Of a stretch of 64,000 bases of DNA, positions 21,697-35,240 are shown piece after piece (the first letter of the stretch is position 1; the number at the start of each line of letters is the position of its first letter). Made by a program: the position numbers and the translations under genes. The notes under the pieces are model-generated. The model made no database searches. It saw nothing but the letters and a program-made list of their open reading frames with translations, and had not been told where the DNA came from. The stretch is from positions 5,830,501 to 5,894,500 of the forward strand of contig NC_088295.1 in the NCBI RefSeq assembly GCF_032854445.1, read 5' to 3'. Source of the stretch: Liolophura sinensis. Taxonomy: Eukaryota; Mollusca; Polyplacophora; Chitonida; Chitonidae.

Positions 21697-24600
21697 GTAA
21701 GCTATAGCTTTATCCGGTGTTACACTGTAAGTTGTGTGTATGTCAGATTTAATCTTTTCTACTCCTTCCATCTGACCGCTTGACAATAATATTATTCTAT
21801 TTCCCGAGTGGATTTACTTCAAAAGTGGGTTTGCGGGAATTAGTGTTCGTGCATTTAATCAATGCAATATATTGAAAAAAATCCTTACAACTGTTTAATT
21901 TTCCTAGTTATCCTATGGTCGGCATTAATCAAGCACGTCAAACAGGTATTATGAAGGGTGGCTTAATCCGCTTCTGTTTCCTGTGGTGTCACTAATCCCC
22001 GTAATGTGGATCAGACATTAAAACAATGGGGGATGGATTATCACTATAACATTGTTTGCCCACCTACCCTAGTATTCAAATCGTCTGGAAACTAGAAAAA
22101 ATTGACTTCAGGGTTCATCGACGACAGGTTTTTACAATCGTATACAGAACAGCAAACCATTTCGTGGAGAAATTCGATATGCTTGTTGTCATTTGTGTAG
22201 CTTTTTGGCACTGAACTAAATGGCGAAGCTCTGACAGCTCGTAAAGGTGAGACTTGGATGACGTCAATGGGCGGAGACTACCAAGTGTTGGTGAAAAAAA
22301 CCCATAAACTCAGCCTCATTATCTAGTGATGTTAATGCCACATTACTCAGATGACTATACTCAGTTTAACAATATATACAGGGGTAGCTATTTATAATAA
22401 ATAATCAATCTGGAGTCTAATCCTTTAATGCCGAGGACTTGGCCTCCCTCCCGACTAACTTCGTACTTCGCTGTGAATCCCCTCGGTGCCGTTTTAACAC
22501 GGATATACCACCTCACGCTACAATGTATGTCCCCGGGAACTAACAGTGGGATGTTGATGCCTCAGTTAGGACCATAGACAATGGTCTGGCCAAGCTGACC
22601 TCCCTAAATACATGTAAAAAAGCATAGTGAAACTGTACGGTTTTCAAATGACCGCGTGTGAGCTTGAAGACACGGCTGTAATCCTCAAGCCGCTCTCTGT
22701 ACAGATGTGTATGTGTCTATTTGTGTTGTGAATTAGAGTGCGTAATCACACGGACATGGCAAAGGTGTCCTGCGATAGTGTGGCAATGAGTTAAGCGCAC
22801 AGCCATCAACATTCCAAGCTGACGAGCGTAAGCAACCTAATGTTCCACTCCAGACCTAGGCCGCGGGGACGGCAGTGGACTGGTTATCTGGTGCGTCAAT
22901 ACAGAATAAGCATTGCGTGGTGTTCATTTATTTATTTATTTATTTGTCGTTTAACATCACGCTCAAAATCTTTTGTTTTCAGACAGTGGAGGCCAGTATT
23001 ATGGGTGGAGGAATCCGGAGTGCACGAGATAAACCTCCTGCTTTCCAACATGTGGCGTAGAGAGACCTATAGGCACACCATACCTGTGGAAGAGGAAATT
23101 GGTCTTAAACAAACAAGAGAACTACAAAAAAAAAAAACAAGAAAACAGATTACGAAAACAGCCATACTATGGACATTTCTTCCGCATAAGTCTTTGACAA
23201 ATGAACATCGGCATCTCTTCGCGCGCCTTTCTTTCTTCAGATCAAGTGCTAGTAGTCTCGGAAATACAAGAAATGAGATCTTATATTTAGTCCCGTTGTC
23301 ACATCAGATTTCGTTCTTCACACTTTCATCAATAGTAATGGCTGGGTCATGAATCTCGTTTGGTTTGACACAGAAACAGGCGGTACCTACTTAAACGCCT
23401 GTATGTTATAACCAATAGCCTACAGGGACCAAGCTTAGAATCCACTGGTGTCTAGCGGATAACTGAGGGCGTAGAGAACCATCTACAACTGAACAATTAA
23501 CTATACAGCTGTATATGTTTCCACTGACCTACGTGTACAATAAATAAAGATTTCTTTTTGTACAAGCGCCAAAAATGTCGAAAAACTAGTGTACCCAATA
23601 AAGACTCCCAACCTAATTTCCTACACTAAGTCTGAATGGGCTGTGTGTTCACGTGGTCCGCTGGACTTGTAGTTGCTGAAATTGTAGCTAATTAGGGCTG
23701 GCAGACGTACACTTGGTACGGCTATGTATGCTTAGTTGCAGCAGACAAACGATTCTTGCTTGAAAATCCAGTGGGATTGTAAAACAGTCTTGACAATGCT
23801 CATATCCTGCGGTATCAATGGAAATTGACGGTGGACAGATTATAGAACGTTATTTAGAGAAACGATCATTCAACAGACTGAAAGGCGGCATAAAAGAGAA
23901 CCGGTGGCTGCAATCCGCCCCTCATTAACAGCAGAATTATTATCACTACCCAGAACTGACATTCTCTATACTTATAATCTGACGGACTTACAATTAGATA
24001 GTTGTATAAGGAGACCCCGTTTTGCTGATGACAGTTAAGTGCGACGAACTTCTGCTATTTCAGATCCAAAGTGACTGTCACTAAGGTACTACTTACCCCA
24101 CTTTGTCCCATTACAGCATAATGGACAGTGTAGTTATTCTCCATATAAACCGATGTCGTAATGGGCACTCTGATACAGCATTACCACATAAAGATCAGCC
24201 TAGCCATTTCTCTACATAAACCAGTGTAAATTTGGGTTGGCTGGAAAGAAGACATCTTTTATACAGTTATCAATCGTATAATATTTCACACATATTTGGA
24301 GGTGAATCCAAGATGCGTTTAGTGATAACACCAGCTTTATGCAACTCGTGAGTAGAGGGGACATGCTCGAGTCAGATCACCGATTTACCCAGTAGGTTTT
24401 CCCTTTGTAGTTATCAGCAGCCCAGGGGTTTGAATCCTAGCTCCTCATGCTAACGGGCTGCCTGAAAATCTGACCTTGGTCAACCGGTATAACATTAATA
24501 CAACTTAACATGAAAAGACTTAGGGCAGCTTGGGAAAGGCTGTTTCATAATCCAGTTCGAAGAATGGGGATTGGTGTCCCGGGGAGTTACATATCTAATA

Positions 24601-25365
24601 GGAATTTATGAAGTAAATTAAGTCTAGTGGTAAGCGCACAGACAGTTCATCCTCCCATACCGAGTCAAGTGAGGGGTGTAGAGTGGGAGGAAGGAAACAT
24701 GTCTGAGCCTGAAGTAGATTTCAGAATCAGACAGAATATAGTCTTGTTAAGTCTGGTAGAGAAAATATGATGTAAAATACGACAGACTACAGACGACACT
24801 GTGATAGCTGGAAAATGGGCACACCTAACCGGTGAAATACAGCTTCTGGTCAGTTAACCTCAGTTAAGGTTTTATTTACTGTTCAGGTAAATGTTAATAA
24901 AGTAACAATTTACACTCCCTACTAGCACCACGGCTTGTGCAGAATCGAAGGCTTATTCATTTATCCATATTTGTCAAAAACTTTCCAAAGAAAACAAAGT
25001 AAAAATGCGAAGTGCATTTTACCACATCTGTGAAACTTGAATATAATTTGTATTTAACGCTTTAAATCAGTGCTAATCTTGTCCCCAAAGTGATATTTTA
25101 TAGAAGCCGGATGAGGATACAACTTTTCTCAGAATCTTACACAAAAGTGAGAAGACCGCCATTTGAACGACAAAGACATGGAGAATCGTGTGGCTCTAAT
25201 CTTCACGCGTTGTCATTCAATTCTCAACCAAACCTTGATTCAGTCGCAAGTCAATCTCAACAGAGAACATCAAGTATTGAATTAATCTGGTCAATGGGCC
25301 ACCTGTCGTCTTTATCCTGTCAGAATGTTAAGGTCTCGACGAAATGTGTAACCTTGTATTCCTAT
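21697..25365. other. Mostly unique non-coding sequence with decayed repeats
   Basis: 22920-23060 resembles a decayed SINE family 2 tail (tttatttatttatttgtcgt ... ggccagtattatgggtgg). 24785-24965 is a copy of the dispersed family described at 31543. A 170-residue frame at 22840-23352 spans the SINE relic and has no domain. No gene is called. Confidence 0.5.
24785..24965 (+). repeat. Dispersed non-coding family, copy
   Basis: It shares gacgacactgtgatagctgg, cggtgaaatacag, a ttatttactgttcaggtaaa segment and caccacggcttgtgcagaat with copies at 31543-31850, 52920-53045 and 61745-61880. No coding capacity. Confidence 0.65.
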
Positions 25366-25860
25366 CTGAGATGGCGGCCAATGCCCCGTCTGCACACTGA
25401 GATGGCGGCCAATGCCCTATCTGTACACTGAGATGGCGGCCAGTGCCCTATCTGCACACAGAGATGACGGCCAATGCCCTATCTGTACACTGAGATGGCG
25501 GCCAATGCCCTATCTGCACACGGAGATGGCGGCCAATGCCCTATCTGCACAGAGATAGCGGCCAATGCCCCGTCTGCACACTGAGATGGCGGCCAATGCC
25601 CTATCTGTACACTGGGATGGCGGCCAATGCCCGGTCTGCACACTGAGATAGCGGCCAATACACTGTCTGCACACGGAGATGGCGGCAAATGCCCAGTCTG
25701 CAAACGGAGTTGGCGGCCAATGCCCTATCTACACACTGAGATGGCGGCCAGTGCAATATCTACACACTGAGATGGCGGCCAATGCCCTATCTGCACACTG
25801 AGATGGCTGCTAATGCCCTATCTACACACTGAGATGACGGCCAATGCCCTATCTCAAACG
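25366..25860 (+). repeat. 31 bp minisatellite with a YY1-like motif in each unit
   Basis: About 16 units of gagatggcggccaatgccct followed by atctgcacact. The gatggcggc core fits the known YY1 recognition sequence, and ccaat sits beside it (ggccaatgcc). Single-base variants (gatgacgg, gatagcgg) occur in a few units. Open frames here are repeat shadows. Confidence 0.9.
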
Positions 25861-25864
25861 GTTC

Positions 25865-27705
25865 TAATTTTATTAAATTTTGACAAAACAGCGTGAAACT
25901 CATATTCGAACATCTGCCTTTAGTGATGTTCATCTTGGATGTGTGTGTCTCGTGGAGATTCAGTCAATTTAGCATACATTATAATAACCCATTGTGGGAC
26001 AAGGTCGGCTTGCTTTTCGTTAGGCGTCACATCTGTCACCGGGAAAGGTCAAAACACTGGTACATATTTTATACAGATCAGTCGGTTGTTGCTATGGCTA
26101 ACCGGTAGGTGTAAGGCAAACGCTGACAATGCAACACGCCTGTATTACATAGCCAGGTGTACCAACTAGCTACTGATTGACTTCCTGCACTCATTTCATG
26201 ACATTCTGTTATCACGAACTGCTCATTTGTGTCTCTATCCTTGATAACACCTCAAACATAAAATAAACCAGTATCTTAATGCTTACAACGTTTGTATGCA
26301 TCCCACACTCCAATGATTGCGCCATATATTTGTGTAATGCGTTTTCTTAGTTTACACACTGGAACAGTGACAGTTACCATTCATTCTCCGTTATCGCACA
26401 ATATCGAGGAACACACTCGGGATAGACAAGAATGCCAGCACAGTGCTCCATTTGATTATGAGGTCGCCGAGGCAATTAACGCACTAAATAAACAATCACA
26501 CTTTCTCTCTGCGTCTTGGGCTAGACCAAACCATCGGGTGCCGGCTTCTCCAAACACTTTCATCCATAAGACTTGGCATTTATCACCACTTCATACGTAC
26601 AACCGAAGTTTGTTTGTGGGCTAGCTGGGCAGGGTGTGTCAGGTGGCATGAGTTATGTACCAGGAAAGTATCCTGAAAGGAACGAAGACGGTGTAAAGAG
26701 GCTTTCGAGGTCTGTCTGGTCAGGATAACATACACAACACTATTCAATCAGTTAGGCTAGCTTCCACAGATTTATCACCCCATATCTCTATCTTACTTAG
26801 ACAGAAACAGACCAATGGAGGTTCTATACGTATGATTAGCATCATTACAAGACGGAAACTCGATAATAAAGCTCAGATCCAGTTTATGGCACCCAGCGTT
26901 TTTAGATCGCGAAGTGAGCGTTGGCATGCCGCCTGCGTTGACTTGGTCCGCACTGGCCTTGAGTTGGTATCCTCCACAGAGACCTTAAGCAGATGTCATA
27001 ATTTACCCCTAAGGGCAAACGTTAACTTGTGGTTGTGATATACATCTCTCCGGACATGAGGGCTAATTACAGATTAGCTACGTGGCTTACCGGTAAGAGC
27101 AATAAATACATACTGGTTAAGCCGTCTCCGGTACCAGTGCCCCGACAACTTTGGCATCATCTACTTAGGCAGGCATCGATTCGTACTTGTATGTGCTCTT
27201 TACGAATGAGGTCTCGCCCGGAACCAAAGTCCAAAGCCCTTGTTGAGATCCGCCATGGCATGCATACAAAATGTGTACACTGTAGCCATCTGCACCGACA
27301 GAGGGCTGATAAGTGGTGAACTTAGGAATCTTTGTGGGGCGAAGAGTCATTGCTGCAGACCTTAGAGCATACTTGCCATTCATGATGCGTCCTATTTGTA
27401 CATGTTTACTTTTCAGACTATCCCAGTCTAGATCAAAGGACGCTTGGGAAGAATTTAGACAATAAAGTGACGTGTAAAACAGCCTCCCTCCATTCCAACT
27501 ATGATTGATTTCTACAATATTAACATAGCATAAAGCTATGTATAAGTGTTTATGTCAATAAAATAAATGTTTAATTTACAAATGTCGTAGTCGTAACAAT
27601 TAGATGCAAATGCCATTAAATTTCATTGTTTCTTTAATAAGGTTCGGCACTATATATTAACATAATTGTTTGCCACAAAAGGTTACAGGAGACCATTCAT
27701 CATAG
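25865..27705. other. Non-coding, no recognised gene
   Basis: Several frames of 60-110 residues are present (for example 26292-26624 and 27029-27319), but none shows a domain, signal peptide or splice context. Overlapping AATAAA signals lie near 27555-27565. Confidence 0.45.
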
Positions 27706-27707
27706 GA

Positions 27708-27782
27708 TCGGTGTGAAGGATCGGTGTGAAGATATCAGTGTGAAGGATCGGTGTGAAGGATCGGTGTGAAGGATCGGCGTGT
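27708..27782 (+). repeat. 13 bp minisatellite (ggatcggtgtgaa)
   Basis: Six units of ggatcggtgtgaa, one with an altered core (gatatcagtgtgaa). Confidence 0.85.
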
Positions 27783-27894
27783 GTCAACAGGTGCCCTGCT
27801 ATTAACATGATACAGCTTGTTTTTCTGGATAAGTCTCAGGTAGGCTAATATGACTGATTACGTGTTTTATGTTGTGCTCAAGAACATTTTACTT

Positions 27895-29412
27895 TTCCAT
27901 TGTCATGTCAGCATTGGGTCAAGTCTTTGGTCCGGCATGTAGTCAACGAACATAAACCCCAGCATATCGTGTCAGCAATGGCCCGGATGTCCAACCTACA
28001 GCTCCAGCAGTGGGCCAAAAGCCTTGTAAAACGTGCCAGCGGTGATTCAAACGCCCGGTCTACCGTACCAGCTTTGAATCAAACGTGCACTCTACCATAC
28101 CAGCAGTGGGTCAAAAGCCCGGTCTACCTTACCACCAATGAGTCAAAAGCCTAGTATACAGTGTCAGCAATGATTCAGATGTCTGACCTACCGTGCAAGC
28201 AAATTGCCAAAAGTTCGGCCTACTGTACCAGCAGTAAGCAAAAGTCCGGACTTTCGAACCAGCAATGGACAAAAAGCTCGGCCTATCGTGTCAGCAGACG
28301 AAAAACTGGGCCTACCGTCTCAGCAATGGACCAAAAACTCGGCCTATCGTGTCAACAATGGACAAAAGTCTCGCCTACCGTGTCAGCAACGGACCAAAAA
28401 CCTGGATTACCTTAGCAACAATGGGCAAAGGTTCGGCCTACCGTGTCAGTAATAAACCAAAAGTAGGGGGCTACAGTACCAGCAATGGGAAAAAGTCTTC
28501 CTACCGTGGGCAAAAGCCCGGACTACCGAACCAGCAATGAGCAAAAGCTCAGCCTACCGTGTCGGCAATGGACCAAAAGTCGCGCCTACCCTGTCATCAG
28601 TGGGCAAAAATCCGACCTACTGTGTCAACAGTGGGCAAACGTCCGGCCTATCGTATCAGCAGTGAGCAAAAGTCCGGCCTATTCATACCAGCAATGGACA
28701 AATGCCCGGCCTGCCGTGTCTGCAGGTGACAAAATGTCGGGCCTACCGTATCAACAATGGACCAAAAGCCTGGACTATCGTGTCAACAATGGACGGCCTA
28801 CCGTGGACAACAGCCCGGCTTGCCGTACCAGCAAAGTACAAAAGTCCGGCCTACTGTTTCAGCAATTAGCCAAAACACGGCCTACCGTGTCAGCAATGGA
28901 CCAAAAGCCCGCATTACTGCACCTGCAGTGTGCAAAGGTCCGGCCTACCTGTCAGCAATAGGCCAAAGCCCGGCCTACCGTGTCAACAATGGACCTAATT
29001 GCCCAACCTGCCGTGTCGGCAATGGACGAAAAGTCCGGCCTACCGTGGGCAAAAACACGGACTACCGTACCAACAATGGACAAAAGCCTATCCTACCGTG
29101 TCGGCAATAGACCAAAAGGCGGACCCACCATGTAATCAGAGGGCAAAAATCCGACCTACCGTATCAGCAGTGGTCAAAAAGCCCACCCCCCAGTAACGAG
29201 CAAAAGCCCGACCTATCGAAGCAGCAGTGGGCAAAAGTTAGGCCTTTCGTACCAGTATTGGACCAAATGCCCGGCCTACTGTGTCACCAATGGGCAAAGG
29301 TCTGGCCTACCATGTCAGCAACGGACAAAGGTCTGGCTTACAGTGTCAACAGTGGGCAAAGGTCCGGTTTACCCTATCAGCAATGGGTCAAATTCGGCCT
29401 ACCGTGTCAGAC
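27895..29412 (+). repeat. About 32 bp minisatellite (gtcagcaatggaccaaaag type)
   Basis: Some 45 diverged units built from gtcagcaatggaccaaaagc and ccggcctaccgt, with the unit length drifting by a few bases. This is one of the longest arrays in the window. Because the unit is not a multiple of three, open frames hop among all three + frames. A decayed SINE-like tail (gtgctcaagaacattttact) precedes it near 27875. Confidence 0.9.
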
Positions 29413-31540
29413 GTCTTTTGAATCTTGCCGTATTAACTCGATTCATCTGGTTAATTAAACCTCCGCCTTTCGGCTGTGACAGGACAATAATTAGCCTACT
29501 CCCGATCTGTTTACGTAAGTTGATCAGTTCCGAGTTTTTCTCATCAGTCTCCCCTCCCAAATCAGTTTTTCTCATTAGTCTCCTCTCCCTAGTCATTTTG
29601 GATTATCTGCATGTCCCGTACAATTGTGGAAAATTCTTGAGACAGCTGACTTGAATAAACTGTAACGTAACACTAACTATACGGATGTAAGGTGCACATC
29701 TGTATGAACACAAGACATGTGCCGGTGCTAATTTTACTCTATCCGGCGCGGCTATATTCTGCTGATCACGTTCTTCAAAGCTTGGAACTTAACAAACTGT
29801 GTGTTCATCATTAGAGCCTTGTGCTTTTTGAGTCATTATAATGGTTCAAAAGGCTAAGCTCAGCTCGTTATCATCAATGGTAAGATAAAAGGGGGTACAA
29901 AACGAAGTGGTGAGATGAAGGTTCCTTTGCTCTTTGTGTCAGATGTGGAAAGCACTGCTCAAAAATATGTGATGTACAAATCGCATTGTCTTTATCAAAA
30001 ATAGGCACGAGTGATCGGTGTCAGAGATAGAGCTGATGAAGAGCAGGCTCACAGTTGAGACGGGTAATATTAGCGGGGCATCAGCCATCTGATTACAGAT
30101 ACGTGTACCATCTTCCCTCCCACAGCGCCAGGCTATCAAAGATTACAGAGAACTTTCAGTTTGTTTATGGACAAACAACTGGGCCAATCCTGTTCTTGTA
30201 CCCACGGGAAGAGCACGAGAAGCCCTTTTGGGGAAACTTATGTTTATCTTCATGCCCCACGTTTCCCGATAGGGTACGTGACATAGTACGAATAACTCCA
30301 TATTTCAAGAAGTCTGAAAATGACAATTTTATTCTTCATGAATCTAACTGTAGCAATTAAATTCTGCAACTCATACGAAAAATGTAATTGAAGTCAGTAG
30401 TGCAGATTGTCTCCTAGGCAATATAACAAGGCGAAGTATTTATCTTCATTCTGTGAAGAAAGATATCATCTTGATTCAAATTACCAGCGACATTGTGTTC
30501 CCACAGGGGTCAGTTTAAACGAGCCTTTAATGTTTTTCTAAGGCGAGAACGTGTAAATTAGAAGTCTGGGAGCTAAGCATGATTTCAGGTTTTCATTCGG
30601 CGAATAGATAGCTTTCTACTTTGCTTTTGACAACCAGTTTAAATATGCAATCATATGTGTAGACATGGAATATTATTTGTAGATATGCAATCATATGTGT
30701 AGACATGGAATAATATGTGCAGATATCGAATGCAGGTCGCAAATACTGGGTGCAGACCACGAATAATAGGTGCAGACCGCGGATAATATGTGTAGCCCAT
30801 TAATTAACTGAAAGCATAACGTGAGCAAATGATTTGGGCTTTATGGGGTGTTAGGCACAACTGGAAGGAGTATACTCTATATAAATATCATTGTTAAAAA
30901 GCGGCAATGTCGTGGCATGCTTCAAACTTCGATTATTCCGTATTGGGCCAACTAAGACATTACGCTAGTGTATCACTGATATCCTAGTCAAGAGATGTTC
31001 AGGTGAAAATAAGTCCTCTGTCAACCTTAATTCAGGTTAGGATACGTGACGCTGGTATGCTGCAAAAGCAGTAGTTAGCGCGCGGAGAGTCAGTTCATAT
31101 GAATGCAAAATCTGACTGAAGTGAGCTGCAGAGCCCGACTAGATTTAGAAGCTAAATAATTGATTATCAGTGTAGTGTTAGCCAAAATGCTAGAAAATAC
31201 GTACTCTGCTCATGACTAACACATATCTGATGAAAAGCCCGAAGAATATGTGACGCCATACGTTAATGTGTCGAATATTCAGGCAGGTTGACTCTACTGC
31301 GGACATCATGGACTTTATAACCTACTGAACATCTAACACAGTCGCTAACCGAAATATAAAGAAGCATAATATAAATCATATTATTCGCAATATTATTGGA
31401 CGTCAAAGGTCTAGAACTACCCGTACTCAAAAATCTGTACTCAAAAGAGAGCAGAAATCGGAGAGCCTATATCTACCAGCAGATTTATGGTTCAAGCACG
31501 GCTACAAGTAGACAACAACAGGAAGTACAACCAGCGCAGA
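29413..31540. other. Unique non-coding sequence with minor repeats
   Basis: A 32 bp imperfect duplication lies at about 29540-29600 (tttttctcatcagtctcc type). A short-unit repeat of about 20 bp (gtgtagacatggaataatat) lies at 30645-30795. The frame at 30055-30360 has no domain. Confidence 0.5.
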
Positions 31541-31542
31541 GA

Positions 31543-31850
31543 CGACACTGTAATAGCTGGCAAACAGTCACACGAAACCAGTGAAACACGGCCTTATCAT
31601 TTTAAAACAGGATTTAATCCAACTTATTTATTTGATTTATGTCATTGAAGTCTAACACGGTACTCAAGAATATTTCACTTATACGACGGCGGCTAGCATT
31701 TTGGTGGGAGAAAACCGGACAGAGCCAAACCCACAGTTTTTTTTCCAAATGATCATGTAAATGTTGAAATCGTAGCAAATTACACGCACCTTAGCACCAT
31801 GGCTTAAGCAGAAAAAATATGCAGTGATCTTAATTGCAATACATTAGACG
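31543..31850 (+). repeat. Dispersed non-coding family interrupted by a SINE tail
   Basis: The left part (gacgacactgtaatagctgg, accagtgaaacac) and the right part (tcatgtaaatgttgaaatcg, caccatggcttaagcagaa, gcagtgatcttaattgcaat) match one consensus also seen at 24785, 52920 and 61745. Between them at 31622-31737 lies a SINE family 2 fragment on the minus strand (gtactcaagaatatttcact ... gacggcggctagcatt). Confidence 0.65.
31622..31737 (-). mobile_element. SINE family 2 fragment
   Basis: On + it reads tatttatttgattt, cggtactcaagaatatttca, cttatacgacggcggctagc and gtgggagaaaaccgg, then stops. This is a truncated 3' portion nested in another repeat. Confidence 0.8.
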
Positions 31851-32164
31851 TCACTGGTGTAGAATGCAGATGATGGGCGCAACTGTGAGGTCCACGGCTA
31901 TGAGGGCTGCCCCAGTAATGTGTGTCTTGGTGGTCATATCCGTTATAGCATGCTTTAGATTTATACCCGAAACATGTCAACTCGTAATCGTTTGCGGGTA
32001 ATGAATGCCTTATCAACCAGATTCAAATCATCACAGTTTTCAATAACTCACTCGGTACATATGCCTTGGGTAGTGCAATGGACATCATCACATTGCAAGT
32101 GGAGATTACAAATTACACGAATTCGACATGCATAGTCAGAACACCACCATTCATGTCGCACAAA

Positions 32165-32762
32165 TCGAGGTTCTGCGCTAGGAAGAACGATCTGGGTTAC
32201 GGAGAGAGCGGAAGTTAATACCACAGCGGACCATACTCTGGGTCAGAGCGTCCCACCTGTAGGAGGGAAAGATCTGTACTGCTGGGTTACGGAGAGAGCG
32301 GAGGTTAATACCATAAAGCGTCCCACCTGTAGGAGGAAACGATCTGTACTGCTGGGTTACGGATAGAGCGGAGGTTAATACCACTGCAGACCATGCTCTG
32401 GGTCAGAGCGTCCCACCTGTAGGCGAGAACGATCTGTACTGCTGGGTTACGGAGAGAGCGGAGGTTAATACCATAGGGCGTCCCACCTGTAGGAGGAAAC
32501 GATCTGTACTGCTGGGTTACGGATAGAGCGGAGGTTAATACCACAGCAGACCATACTCTGGGTCAGAGCGTCCCACCTGTAGGAGGAAACGTTCTGTACT
32601 GCTGGGTTACCTGTAGGAGGGAATGTTCTGTGTGGCTGGGTTATGGAGAGAGCGGAGGTTAATACCACAGCGGACCATACTGTGGGTCAGAGCGTCCCAC
32701 CCGTAGAAGGGAACGATCTGTAATGCTGGGTTACGGAGAGAGCCGAGGTTAATACCATAGTA
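32165..32762 (+). repeat. Higher-order minisatellite alternating 70 and 90 bp units
   Basis: The start word gatctgtactgctgggttac recurs at 32271, 32341, 32431, 32501 and (as gttctgtactgctggg) 32591, i.e. at spacings of 70, 90, 70 and 90. Long units carry an extra cagcggaccatactctggg segment that short units lack. Thus the true repeat is 160 bp made of two related halves. Minus-strand frames across it are shadows. Confidence 0.92.
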
Positions 32763-32764
32763 AT

Positions 32765-35236
32765 TAGGCGACAATGGTATTTATACACTATGTGGAGGTA
32801 ATTTATGTACATCACGTTTGAATTTGCAGAACATAAATTTTGTACGTGGTGATCTGGACCATTTAGCCTTTTCAGCTACCGGATCACATAACCTTAACAC
32901 CCGCCTTAGTAGGTTAATCTGTTGCTTGTACTAATCACGAAATGAGGCTGTTAATTCCCTTGCCCAATACGTAATACGAAAGAATTGCCAATTGCAGGTA
33001 TAGGGCAGCTAATGGGAGATGCACCCTACAGCAGGTGCGCTCACCATATCATCGGGTATAGGCCTATATATAACCCAAAACACTTTACTCTATATTATGT
33101 CATGAATGTAATTTACAAGCTGGATCAACCAATAAAACTCGGCATCAAACACGTTTGACTAGGAATATTTACCTGAAAAATTCCAATTTTCCAACTTCTT
33201 CTAAACTTGCTTATCTAAATTCCCCCACTACAGTTACGGATGGAAACCTCAATATATTTTAAGGCAATCCTTGTGCATGTTTGTAAGGCTGACATGTGGG
33301 GATACTGTAACATCAGTTGTTTTCGTACAATACGTATGAACTCGTTGATCGGCTTCTGTTAGCGTGTCATGAATTTGAGTTTTGACAGCGCCTCAAAACA
33401 ATGTGACATTCCACCACGAGTCGGCACACTCATCGGGCCATCTTTTTTTTTGTTCATTACTGCCGTATTTGTGCTTTTCTAAAAAATATTCAGCATATGC
33501 AATAATGTCTTTTAAAATCTTGTACATAATCCATTGTCTGCTAGCATTTTGAATCAGTTCAAGTTTTAAATTGGATCACATGACTAAAGCGATAAAATAA
33601 CGATTGTTAAACAGGTGTGAAACGTTTACAAGCATGACAGTGAACACACCGCATTCCTGTCGATTAGAGGACCTTTATACCAGCTACAGTTCGAAAAACA
33701 ACAATTACCAGTATTTTATCAAACAGCGACTGACCTACAAAAAAACCCTCGGACACCTCCCCCCCTCCCCCCAAAAATACAATTGCTATTTGAAGACTGA
33801 GTTAATCTGAAATTTAAGAAGTGAGGGTAACAAATGAGCCTGTCTATTCGTGAACTGAGATGGTAATGTACAAGGCTGGTAATTTTACGAATTTAGCGCC
33901 CACAGTATGGACCACCATTCCAGCTGACTTTAAACGCTGTCTCCAAACCTTATACATAAGTAGCGATCTCATTTAAGCTTACCAAGAAATGGTCAAGGGT
34001 CATTTTCAGATAAACAATATATGTGATTAGGGTTAACTTTGTAACAGCTCGTTAGTGGCAAGGAAGACCCCCTTCTGGCTTCCAGTCGCTAACTGAAGGC
34101 GTCTCATTCTCAAAAACCTTTTCTTCCCTACCTTCACAGTTTGGGTCCATTACTTCTCACAGGGCCCACGAGATCACGTGAGAACGATATTATGAAAGCC
34201 AGAGGCCATAAGAAAGTTTTAACAATGTTCTGTTCACCAGGCAGTCAACAGACTCTGCAGTAAACTTTAATCAATCCATGAGCCATATTAAGGCCTCCTG
34301 GGTCACAATTTTAATGGAATATCCGTGGCACATACATGTATGTAGCTTAATTAACATGAGATACATGATGCTCAAAAACAATTTTCTGCAAAAAATGGTT
34401 TACAGCACAGTCGTGGTTAAGGGGTCATAACTCTTGACGTCTTGTATACAGTGTACTCGTAAACACATTTCTTAATTGAATTGGCGTTTTACTATAATTG
34501 CAGCGAGTTTTATATCTTAATCGATGAGGTCATAAAGATGTTTGTTGTTGTTTATTAAATGTGATGCCAACACAAAATTTGGGGTAATTCTAGTAGTTAG
34601 AATAAAGCACTAACTGATTGATAAGAGGCCCTATTGTACTGGTTAGGTGTGACCATTTATCAACCATCTTTATATCGTATACCTATATAAACCAGTTGTT
34701 TACAGGTGAACTGGGTATCCCCGGGATCTGGTACGTTTGCATTCTTTTTCAATAATTGTTCATTAAATGCGATGACAGCACAGCATTTTGAGTAATTTTA
34801 GATCAGGGACGTCTAAAATTGCTGCCCATTTTTTTAACTTCACTCTGCTTAAGCCATGGTGTAAGTTGCCACTACATGTATGTAAGCGGGTTTATGAACA
34901 GACTAAAACCCTAGCTGAGGTAACATGACAAGAGGCTTCGCCTGTTTCGTGTGACGATTTTCTAACTATCAGTGTTTTAAGCACCCACTTGGACATCCTC
35001 TAAACTTGGCAAATTGCCATTTTCCAACCAGGTGTCTCCATTGTTAGGGTAGACGTGGCTGTTTTTCCGAAAATTAACTTGATCTTTTTTCACAGTAGTT
35101 CCTTATAGTTCCAACAGTTCATTATTAAAAAAAATACATAATGTTAGAACTCCCAAACACGCTGTCAACCGCAATTTCCATGGTGTAATGTTGCATGTTA
35201 TTTCCATGGTGTAATTGTCTTGCTTTTAACCCAAAC
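32765..35236. other. Unique non-coding sequence
   Basis: No coding or structural RNA signal was recognised. Two related segments of about 80 bases occur near 34535-34610 and 34745-34810 (ttattaaatgtgatgccaac and tcattaaatgcgatgacagc). The 34840-34870 stretch (ctgcttaagccatgg) hints at another scrap of the dispersed family. Confidence 0.5.
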
Positions 35237-35240
35237 ATTC

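Noticed and set aside
22840-23352. 170-residue + strand frame
   Set aside because: Crosses a decayed SINE tail and a poly-A stretch; no domain or splice support.
27895-29412. CRISPR-like array
   Set aside because: Units are contiguous and diverge throughout with no constant repeat and variable spacers; the genome is animal.
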